Of a stretch of 64,000 nt of DNA, positions 1-8,898 are shown piece after piece; the first letter of the stretch is position 1, and every line of letters starts with the position of its first letter. The stretch is taken from NCBI RefSeq assembly GCF_030463565.1, contig NC_134676.1:808501-872500 (forward strand). The letters run 5' to 3'. The translations under genes were made by a program, and so were the position numbers. The notes under the pieces are model-generated. The model saw only the letters and a program-made list of their open reading frames with translations. It ran no database searches and was not told the origin of the DNA. This DNA comes from Pelecanus crispus. Taxonomy: Eukaryota > Chordata > Aves > Pelecaniformes > Pelecanidae.

Positions 1-607
1 CTTTTTGAGAAAGCCCTTTACGAAATGGTTAGTGGGTTTTGCTGAGGTATTTTAGCTTTTCCTGTAGACATTACCTGAGAAAGGACTTGAATTACATCTG
101 TTATCATCGTTGTGGGTTACAAAAGTGTAATATAAAGAACAAAGCAATAGCTTAGCTGGCCCTTGCTTGGAGGCATTAGCCGTGCTGTGTTGCAGCTGGC
201 GCTCTTTGAAATGTTTCCTGAGAAATCGCACTGAGAAAGAAACTTCTGGGATATGGTTTATGTTAGGAGTGTATTTGTAAACTGCCTGGCCAGTTCGTTC
301 AGGGGTTTGCTTGCTCTGTCTCATCGCTTAGTTCTCCCTTGGTCAAATTTCCCAAGGTCCATTTTGACAGAAGGAGCACTGAGAGAGAATCCAAGCGATG
401 GTGGAGACATGAGCAGGAAATAGCAGGGCAAGGAAGGGCTTATGCACTGTTGTGTAAGTCTTTAATGCAGCCCTTGTGCTGTATACAGAAATAAAATGAG
501 GCAGGAGAAGAAGCAGAGAATAGGAACTGGTAGAAGATTTGCCCCCTGTCATGTTGTTCCTCTCCCTTTGTTCAACCTAGTGCGTACTGTTTGTTTCATT
601 AACTTAG
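1..607 (+). other. ATP8B1: ATP8B1 intron, partial (left edge)
   Basis: This is the 3' part of the intron before the first visible ATP8B1 coding exon. No exon, known repeat or conserved protein segment was found in it. It ends in an ordinary acceptor (TTAG) at 604–607. The next exon starts with the last two bases of a Thr codon, so the intron is phase 1. The preceding exon, which should encode the GDGAND hinge motif of the P domain, lies outside the window. Confidence 0.75.
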
Positions 608-3600
608 CTGCCCACATTGGAGTTGGAATCAGTGGCCAAGAAGGGATGCAAGCCGTCATGTCAAGTGACTACTCTTTTGGGCAATTCCGCTACCTCCAAA
701 GACTGCTGCTGGTCCACGGGCGATGGTCTTACATTAGGATGTGCAAGTTTCTAAGATACTTTTTCTACAAAAACTTTGCTTTTACACTAGTCCACATCTG
801 GTACTCATTCTTCAATGGTTTTTCTGCCCAGGTAAGGCGGCATACTCGTGTAATATTAACAAGCAGAACTTCCTTTTTGCCAGTGCAGAATAGCAAAGGC
901 TTAACCTGGGAAGTGATGGGAACCTGAAGTTATCATCAATAATTTCTGCAGGAGAATAGGTGGTAACTGCTAAGCTAGTTAGTTGCAAGCTAAGCAGTTG
1001 GTTATGATTTCAGAACACTGAAGTCAGTATCATGATGATGATCTTAAAGGTCTTTTCCAACTTAAACGATTCTATGATTCTATGATTGTACAGGGAGGAA
1101 GGGAGGAAAAGATTGTTATGTAGTGGTTTGGGACACCTTTCCCAACCCTGCTACTTAGGATAGTCCTAGGTGAAGTGAGATGGTGCATGTGTTATATCAG
1201 TAGGAAACCAAACTCGGAATTTTTTTTATCTTGCACTGCTGGCTAGAATGGCTTGAAATGTGCTTGTTGTAACTGGCAGTGTTTGAAGTTCACATAGTGT
1301 TGAAAGGACTTTAAGAATTGAGATGCATCTCCATGGGCATAAGCAAAAGACAGGCAGATGTCATCGCATGGACCAGCACGAAGGGCCAGAGCCATAGTCA
1401 CAGACAAGCAGCCCTGCCTGAGGTTAATGCTGTTTGCCGTGCTAGAAAGTGTGGGTGCCTAGGACAGAGCAGAAAAAGAACATAAAAAGAAACCAGGGTT
1501 CCCAAACTTGTATGTGAGATGCCAAGTGCTCATTGCAGTCACAAGTGCAGCTGTAAACCAGACTGACGCTTAGCGTGAGGTGTTCAGCTCTGACAGCGTT
1601 CCAGGTCAGGGAGCACTGGTGGTCTGTAAGGAGTCGGGCAGCTTCATACAGGCTACAGCAGTTTCAGCAGAGCTTTGAGCTAGGGTGCTGCTTGCCTTTT
1701 GGGGAAACGCTGAGACAGGTAATTTAATGCTATAGTAGAGCACGTGTGAATTTTCTCAGGAATTGGAAAGAAAAGGTGTAATCAAAAATAAATCATTAAC
1801 TACAGAAATTCCTCCTCTTGTTGCAGGCAGTATATGAAGACTGGTTCATCACGCTGTACAATGTCTTGTATTCTAGTCTCCCGGTTCTGCTAGTTGGCTT
1901 GCTTGACCAGGTATTCTCCATGTTGTTAACAACAGATTAATCCAAAGGCGTCTAACATCATCTTTAATTACACTGAAACTGGTTGCTTTGTTTTACATAC
2001 AAGGCATTTTTGGGGTTTTGTTTGGTCTTTTGGTTTTAAAAAATGTATTCCTCTTCCCAGTGTGTGAGGTAATGAGACAGTAAGCAGAGGGTTACTGAAA
2101 TAGCCAAAGTTAATCAGGTCTGAGGTCTTCAGTGCTAACAGTGTTTGTTAAAAATCTTTCGAAGTGCCTGCTATTCCATGACATTATTCACACAGCATGG
2201 CAATGGGCGGCTTTGTTAATGGAAAAGGTATTCCTTGCTTGCCCTTCTGAGCTGCAGATGTAGGGACTGCACAATTTTAAACGACTGTCTTGGTGTGCAG
2301 CATTTGTTTTAATTCAGTGGGACAAGTGCTTTTGGCCTTCTCCACTTGTTTTTCCATAGAAGGCTTACCTGCTGATCAGGCAAATCAATGTTTCTGCTTT
2401 CTTTTGTGATAAAAGCTAAGAAATAAATTCAGTACCAAATTAAGCTCCCATTTGAGTATTTGTTAGAGGCTTAAAGTCAGGACATGTAATGATAGCCCCC
2501 ATCTTCTGCTTATCCACCATGTAGGGAAAGGCCTCCAACACAATACACAGCTGTAAAGAGCTGTGCAACTGTGGACGTTCTTGTCTTTGCAAATAATGGG
2601 CTAAAAACTTAGAAGCCTGGAAAAGGGGTATGTGATAGCTTTGTGAGAGACGTCCTCCAGACTTGGTTCTTCCTAGTTGCATGCGTTACTCTGTTCAAAG
2701 TCCTGCTGCCCACACTGCTATTTGAAAAGGAAAAGAAATCTGCCATTTCCTTTGGGACACTGTGTAGTTGAGCTTCTTACTCTTCAATGCTCACACTGAG
2801 AACAAGAAATTGCAGCAACTTTTTTTTTTTTTTTTTTCCCCTCCTTTATCAAGGATGTGAGTGACAAATTGAGTCTTCGGTTCCCTAATCTGTATGTTTT
2901 GGGACAGAAAGATTTACTTTTTAACTACAAGAAATTCTTTTTAAGTTTGCTTCACGGAGCTATAACTTCATTGATAATTTTCTTCATACCATATGGAGCT
3001 TACCTTAAAACTGTGGGACAAGATGGAGAAGCACCTTCAGATTATCAGTCATTTGCCGTCACAGCAGCATCTTCTCTTATATTTGTCGTCAATTTTCAGG
3101 CAAGTAAGCTTAGCTTCCTGATCTCTGTTGCTCTGAAAACACTTTCTGGTCATGTTTCTAAACTGGTCTACTAAAATGGTAACAATATGCAAAAAGCTCC
3201 TCCTTGCCTTCTCTCTTCTCTGTTGATGCTTGCTCTCTCACGTGTAACTGGATGAGAGATGACTTGATGAAAATGCTGTCATTTTTCAGAGTAGTTGACA
3301 TTATTTTGAGGTAATGAACTCATTTGGAGCTTTTGTTTGCTTTCAGATTGGCTTGGATACGTCTTACTGGACTTTTGTTAATGCTTTTTCAGTATTCGGC
3401 AGTATTGCACTTTACTTTGGTATCACATTTGACTTCCACAGTGCCGGAATCCATGTTCTCTTTCCTTCTGGCTTTCAGTTCACAGGTCAGTCCTTCTGTT
3501 TTGTATTTCTTGTTCCTGTCTCACACAGCTTTGTAACTTGAGCAGAACTATGGCCAAAATGTCATGGCATGAACCTGGTGCCTGTGAAAGGAAATGATGT

Positions 3601-6087
3601 TAAATACTAACTCGCTTCCAAGGAAGGATTTTGTTTATGTTTGGGGCCAGGTTGCTTTATTGGAATATTTCTTTTCTTTCAATGAAAATGAGCTGGAACT
3701 TGATGTTGCCCAGCAGTAGGAGTCTGCAAACGAAAACTAAGTTAAAATTGGTGGGGCAGCTTCAAGTAAAGGGAACGCAATGATCTGGCAGGGTATGCGT
3801 TTGCCAAGTTGCTCTGACTGATCAGTGGAAGGTAATAGCCCGAAGTAAGACAGAGCCAAATGCTCTTAGAGCAGCTCCTTGGGTTTTTGCTGGAAGTCCA
3901 GGGAGGTGTGTAGCAGCCATTAGCGCATTTTTTTTTCTGAGGAAAACTGTGCTTCCTAATTTTCCTAGTGACAAATCTTTCTTACGTTGCCTTGGATCTA
4001 AATATCCCCCCCAAAATAACAAACCCCCTCAATTTTATGCTCTTATTGTTAAGTTGAAACCAACTGAAAAAAGGTAGTTGCCTCTAATATAAGGGGTTTT
4101 TTTGACCTTTAGTAATATTTTACACTTCTATAACTTCCTTCTACCTGAATATGCATTTCAGAAGTTTATAAAGATGTGACTGCTACTTAGTTTGACAGGA
4201 AGTTCCATGAGATTGGGTGTTTGGCTACTAAATACCACTTGCTTTCTAGACCACATACATACCAATGATACTGGGAGGAGTTTTTTTTGCATTGCATGTT
4301 TTAATGCAGGACAGAAGCCATGCATCTCAGCCAAGTGTTTGTCTTGCAGCCTTCCATAACTCTTAAAAGGGCTTTGACATTAATATGGATACGTTGCAAT
4401 AGAAGTGCTTTATAAAATTCTTTCCTGTTATGCTCTCTTCATAGCTCGATGTTGTGATATGCAACAGAATACCTGAATGTGAGGTCCTCGGGAAAGAAGC
4501 TGTGGCTTTTAGTATCTTATTTGTGTTTTATAACTAGTTTACTTGGTCATGTCATAAACTAATTTTTGCTCTTTTTATTCCTAGGAACTGCTCCAAATGC
4601 TCTGAGGCAACTGTACCTCTGGCTGACCATGATTTTATCAATTGCTATTTGCTTACTTCCTGTAGTGGCACAGCGTTTCTTCTCAATGACAATTTGGCCT
4701 TCAGAAAGTGATAAAGTGAGTAAAGTCTTAATGTTATTTCAGCTAATTTGGCAAGTATTTACTTACAGGAGTCAGTATTGGTGCTATTTGGTGCTAAAAA
4801 CGTGTAGACGTGGCACTTTGGGACACGGTTTAGTAGGCATGGGGGTGCTGGCTTGACGGACTGATGATCTTAGAGGTCCTTTCCAGCCTTAATGATTCCT
4901 AGTTTTACTTTCATTAAAAAATAATGCAGCCACCAAGCCAGGAAGCATGAAATTAATTATTACTCTGCCCTTAACTGGTTTAGTGGTGGACTTGGCAATG
5001 TTAGGTTAATGGTTGGACTTGGTGATCTTAAAGGTCTTTTCCAATCTAAATGGTTTTATGATTCTATGATTCTAACATTAGAGATAAATCAGTGAGTGTG
5101 CCCCAGGGAGAACTACACGAGACTGGGCCTCAGGTCCCGTGGCCAGGGAGGGTGGCAGCTGGGGCTTTCCGAAGGCCAGACCGAGCCTGCCTGCTAGCTG
5201 GGTGACGAGTGGTGCCGTGGCGTTTTGCCATCTAAAGCAGAGTGTCACTTCGATGTGTTCTTATTTCCCAGTATCTTCCTTGTGGGCTTCTGTGGGATGC
5301 AGAGGTACGTGTACAAGCTCAGCACACAGTTCACCATGGGCTAATTCGTTGTGTGTCGTGGCTGAGCACTTGACTTTGTAAAACCACAGGAACCTACTTT
5401 GAAGCTACTGATGGCCTGACTTTCGTTTTTATTTGGGCTGTGTTGGAGTTCCGCTATCTGTCAGAATACAGTGGACAGTTTTTGTTTGCTTCTGTTCTGC
5501 CTTGAGCTGGCACATAGCATATGGGTATGCAAATAGTCTTGTTTAAAAAGATACTAAAGAAGTGTCAGCATGAGAATACAGGAACAGTTTTCGATTACAT
5601 ATCTTCAATCCACTTCAATTAAAGACACTTAAATGAAAATAATGAAGTTCAAAATAATACAGTAAGTCTTCCTGAAACGGTGATGTGTTACTGCATGTAT
5701 TCTTGTTTCTAACAAAATCAAATTGAAACACGAGAACCCTCCTTTTAAGCAATTTAAGAATGTAAAAAAGTATCGGGTTATTTCCCCAGACAGTAAATGC
5801 AAACAAGCTGTTTTCCCTTGTAATCCATAAACTAATCTGTCTTTGCATGCATGAAGATTCAAAAGAACCGTAAGAAATACATGGCAGAAGAACAACAGTG
5901 GAAGCGAAGGCAGAGTGCTTTTCGCCGAGGGATATCTGGCCGTCGTTCTGCTTACGCTTTCTCCCATCAGCGGGGATATGCTGATCTTATTGCTTCCGGA
6001 CGCAGCATACGGAAAAAACGGGCTCCTTTAGATGCAGTCCTAGGCAACAGTGTGACAGAAGTCAGAGATGCTCGTGAAACAAGCTGA
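608..6087 (+). CDS. ATP8B1: ATP8B1, phospholipid-transporting P4-ATPase, C-terminal exons (5' part outside window)
   Basis: Coding exons are 608–831, 1827–1910, 2854–3099, 3347–3485, 4585–4715 and 5857–6087 (stop TGA 6085–6087). They give the last 350 residues of a family of about 1250. ATP8B1 is a P4-ATPase that flips phospholipid to the cytosolic leaflet of the apical or canalicular membrane together with a CDC50 subunit; human loss causes PFIC1 cholestasis (family knowledge). The first exon encodes the end of the P domain ([16 protein letters not shown]) and M5. Later exons carry the hydrophobic segments M6–M10, including [24 protein letters not shown] and [16 protein letters not shown]. 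The last exon is the basic cytosolic tail with [17 protein letters not shown], a region implicated in autoinhibition. All joins keep frame and similarity to human ATP8B1 is near-continuous. Intron 3 uses a GC donor, and the last acceptor is an unusual AAG after a poor pyrimidine tract. Identity is very secure; only the 5' part is missing. Confidence 0.97.
1033..1088 (+). mobile_element. CR1 3' tail fragment
   Basis: A short stretch reads GATGATCTTAAAGGTCTTTTCCAA and ends in repeated ATTCTATG units, the characteristic 3' terminus of avian CR1 LINEs. It is 5'-truncated to the last 55 or so bases and lies in an ATP8B1 intron in sense orientation. Confidence 0.8.
3100..3346 (+). other. ATP8B1: ATP8B1 GC–AG intron
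   Basis: The reading frame ends at Gln (CAG, 3097–3099) and resumes with Ile-Gly-Leu-Asp at 3347 after a TTTCAG acceptor. The bases after the exon are GCAAGTAAG, the classic consensus of the minor GC-donor class (AG|GCAAGT). The nearest GT is four bases downstream (GTAAGC, 3104), and using it would add four bases and shift the frame. GC–AG introns are spliced by the major spliceosome and are often weakly or alternatively spliced (family knowledge). Confidence 0.88.
4796..5075 (+). mobile_element. CR1 LINE 3' end, double-tailed copy 1
   Basis: The copy starts in the CR1 3' region (GTGGCACTTTGGGACA) and runs through a first CR1 terminus (GATCTTAGAGGTCCTTTCCAG). It continues through a linker of about 90 bases (CAGCCACCAAGCCAGGAAGC), then a second CR1 terminus ending in ATGATTCTATGATTCT near 5075. 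The same order is seen at 8262–8673 and, reversed, at 27699–27967. It sits in the last ATP8B1 intron. Confidence 0.85.
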
Positions 6088-6750
6088 TTTACTGTGTTTT
6101 GGGGAGAAGCTTTTTATCCCAATAATTGCACAAAAAATTTTTTTAAACAAACTCAGGACATTTTTTTAACCAAATGGCATAAGGATATGAAGATTTTTAT
6201 GTTTTATCACAGAACTTCCTGGTTTTGCACTACTGGAAACACAGAAAGGCCAAGAGTTTTCTACGGAGCTACTAATCCTTGTGCAACTGATTTCTGTGTA
6301 ATGTGAAAGTGAAGGCTATGTGTACTAGGGTATGAAAACCCAGCATTGTAATTTTTTTGTTTTTTTCAGTAATTGCAAACTTTTTTCACATTTTAATAAT
6401 ATGTTGGTATAAAACTGCAGCTACATTTCATATTTTGTCTTTGAAAGCAAACTGCTAAGTAGAAGTTACGTTGTGTGCACCATTTCATTAAACTGCACAG
6501 TCCTAACGGCAAATCGGATGATCGGTCTTTTGAGAGGGCCCAAGATACTCTCATCTGAACTTGTACAGCTGAGATTAAGATACATCTGGTGACAAACTTT
6601 AGTCAGTGTCAGATTTTATTAGGAATTTTGACATTTATAGGTGTGTTTCTGTTCCTTTCTGCACTAAATCGAGAGAGAGTTCTTTGCATCTTGTTAGTAT
6701 GAGCGCTATGCCGTTATTCCCTTCATAGCCAATTCCTTGATTTCCCCTGG

Positions 6751-6756
6751 AATAAA
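6751..6756 (+). terminator. ATP8B1: Candidate ATP8B1 poly(A) signal (proximal)
   Basis: A canonical AATAAA lies 664 bases after the stop codon, followed within 30 bases by T- and C/T-rich sequence (GTTTTTTCTCACTTG-like) suitable as a downstream element. Confidence 0.45.
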
Positions 6757-7209
6757 GAGATCTGACTCAATAGTTAAGAGTTTTTTCTCACTTGCTCTCT
6801 GTTTCTCTGCCTGCTTCTTTCCAACTGTAGAATATGTTTGTGTCTACTTTTGCGGTGTATTTATGAACAGATATATCTGATCTCTGGAAAGCTGCCCTTT
6901 GAGCTGGCAAGTTTCTTCATTTCCATTTTAGATACAACAGTCACTAACAGATAAGCAGAAAACAGTCGCCTGTAGATGGGACGCACTTCACTTGCTAGTG
7001 AGTCAGTTCTTACAATGTACAAAATGTTTGTATGATGGTCTTTTTACATTTGCACATACTTTTACTCTTCAAGCTGAGATGTATGACTGTTTTACTTTTA
7101 TCTACTTCCAACTCCCAGACTAAGGTTGATTACTGAAATGGTTTTTATAGTAAAAATCATGATATACAGCTCTTGTTTAATGGAATGTACATTTCAAAAA
7201 TTTAATGCA

Positions 7210-7215
7210 AATAAA
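7210..7215 (+). terminator. ATP8B1: Candidate ATP8B1 poly(A) signal (distal)
   Basis: A canonical AATAAA lies within an A/T-rich stretch about 1.1 kb after the stop codon. It is the last strong signal before the NARS1 upstream CpG-rich region. Confidence 0.4.
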
Positions 7216-7230
7216 TATCCTAAAGTTTAC

Positions 7231-8261
7231 AGCTTCTCTTCTAATAAGTATATGGGTAAAAATAGAAGTGTGAGAGGAGTTTAAGTAGGGAACAGAGATA
7301 ACTGATGTCATTGAGACAGATGGGGCTGGTCTTTAAAAAAAGTAAAAAAAAAAAACCACCACATGTTGGTACTTTAAAACTGGGTGTAATATTAAAATAT
7401 TAAATATGTAAATTGAGGTGGGTATATTCCTTTTATTTCTAATCAGACTTACTGAAGACAAACATTTGTTGTAGGCAATGATTGTTCGGCTTCGAATGGT
7501 CACGAAAGGCAAAGCTGCTTTAGCTAAGGTTTGATTGTTTGAAGGGTGACAAAAAAGTTAAGGAAAAGTAGATGGGAAGGGAGCTTGACAGCTAGCAGGC
7601 CGTGAGCCTACTGCAGTGTTCCTCCCCCAGTGAGAAAATGTTCCTGCTGTTACGGCCCACGTAGGCAATCGCAGACTTCGCTCTGTTAAGAGACTGTTTT
7701 ATCAAGGTAGTTTTATTACTTGGACAAAAAGACAGGGTATCCAATACAGAACCGCGAAGACCAACTTCATTTTGAACCATGCTTTCCGAAGTCTCAAATG
7801 AAGAGAAGATGAAAGGAAGATTTCAAGTTGCTAGGTGAAAACTGGTACGGCTCAGGACAGCTTTTCTTATCGTCTCTGTGCCGCTGAAGGCCTTCCAGCA
7901 GTTGTCGGAGCCAGCGCTCCCTTCGGGTGCCGCTCGCCCCCGCGCTCGGCCTGACGCTGCCTGAGCAAGGGCTGTACCCGGGCCCGCGCGCCCCAGAGGC
8001 AGGCGGGAAGGAGCGGGGGCCGCGACGGCGCCCACGACACTTTGGGACCGGTTGGCCTGCGAAGTGGAGGCCCCCGTTGCTGGGACCAGCCAGCAGGCCA
8101 GCGGCCGTGTCCCGGGGGATCGCGGGTGCGATCCGCGCCGTGAGCCGGGATTTTCCGGCAGAACAGACAATGGGATTAACCACGGCGTGAGCGGCCGCGC
8201 CCGCCGCGGGCTCGTACCCAGGCCCCTGCGCCTCCCACCACGCATGGTGCAATCATTATGG
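7231..8261. other. ATP8B1–NARS1 intergenic spacer with CpG-rich block
   Basis: Positions 7231–7880 are AT-rich with nothing recognised. From about 7910 to 8240 the sequence becomes strongly GC- and CpG-rich (many CGCC, GCGG and CCGG words, including GCGGCCGCGCCCGCCGCGG). This block resembles part of a CpG island but holds no recognisable exon. It is separated from the NARS1 promoter island by a CR1 copy. It may be an upstream or bidirectional part of the NARS1 island; the ORFs across it are CpG artefacts. Confidence 0.45.
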
Positions 8262-8673
8262 GCTCAATTATGGGCTCAAGCTGCGCCAGGGGAGGTTTGG
8301 ATTGGGTATGAGGAAAAATTTCTTCATGGAAAGGGCGGTCAGGCATTGGAAGAGGCTGCCCAGAGGGGGGGGGGAGAGTCCCCATCCCTGGAGGGGTTCA
8401 AAAAACGGGCAGAGGTGGCACTTGGGGACATGGTTCAGTGGGCATGGGGGTGTTGGGTCGATGGTTGGGCTGAGGATCTGAGAGCTCCTTTCCAACCTCA
8501 GGGATTCCCGCTTCCACTTTGATTAAAAATAGTCCAGCCCCCAAGGCAGGAAACATGGAATTGCTACTCTGCCCTTGACTGGTTTAGTGTGGACTTGGCA
8601 GTGTAGGTTAATGGTTGGACTGGGTGAGCTTAAAGGGCTTTTCCAACCGAAACGATTCGATGATTTCTGTGAT
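8262..8673 (+). mobile_element. CR1 LINE 3' end, double-tailed copy 2
   Basis: This is a CR1 3' fragment in sense orientation. Landmarks in order are GGGCTCAAGCTGCGCCAGG, GAAAAATTTCTTCATGGAAA, CATCCCTGGAGGGGTTC, a first tail (TGAGGATCTGAGAGCTCC), the shared linker (AGTCCAGCCCCCAAGGCAGG), and a second tail ending near 8673. A short duplicated word, TATGGGCTCAA, occurs at its left end. It ends about 225 bases before the NARS1 start codon, so it lies inside or at the edge of the promoter. Confidence 0.9.
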
Positions 8674-8679
8674 CACTGC

Positions 8680-8898
8680 GTCAGCGTTCCCGTCACGTAG
8701 GCGCGAGCTCCCGCCTGACGACGCGCGGGGGGCGGGGCCCCGCTCGGGGCCCGGCAGGGGCGGGGCGGCTGATGCAAGGCGGCGGCGGGTTGGCTCAGGG
8801 CGGCGGAAGCGCGGTGACGGCACTTCCGGCGGAGGGGTGCGGCAGTGCGGGCAGCGGCCGTGGCGGGAGAGGTGCTGGAGAGGACGGCGGCGGTCGCC
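8680..8898 (+). promoter_or_regulatory. NARS1: NARS1 CpG-island promoter and 5'UTR
   Basis: This is very GC-rich DNA immediately before the NARS1 ATG. It has GC boxes (GGGGCGGGGCC-type at 8729–8739 and GGGGCGGGGCGG around 8757–8768) and an ETS/GABP-type motif CACTTCCGG at 8821–8829. No TATA box was seen. This fits a housekeeping TATA-less promoter with transcription starting somewhere around 8820–8870 (inference). Confidence 0.65.

Larger units (their letters stand above)
6088..7230 (+). other. ATP8B1: ATP8B1 3'UTR (probable)
   Basis: This is AT-rich, stop-dense sequence directly after the ATP8B1 stop. It contains three candidate cleavage signals: ATTAAA at 6487–6492, AATAAA at 6751–6756 followed by T-rich sequence, and AATAAA at 7210–7215. 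Which is used cannot be decided from sequence; the last is taken as the outer limit. No coding potential was seen. Confidence 0.6.

Noticed and set aside
3104-3109. GT donor (GTAAGC) for ATP8B1 exon ending near 3100
   Set aside because: It would insert four bases and shift the frame, whereas the GC donor at 3100 gives exact continuity with the conserved protein.
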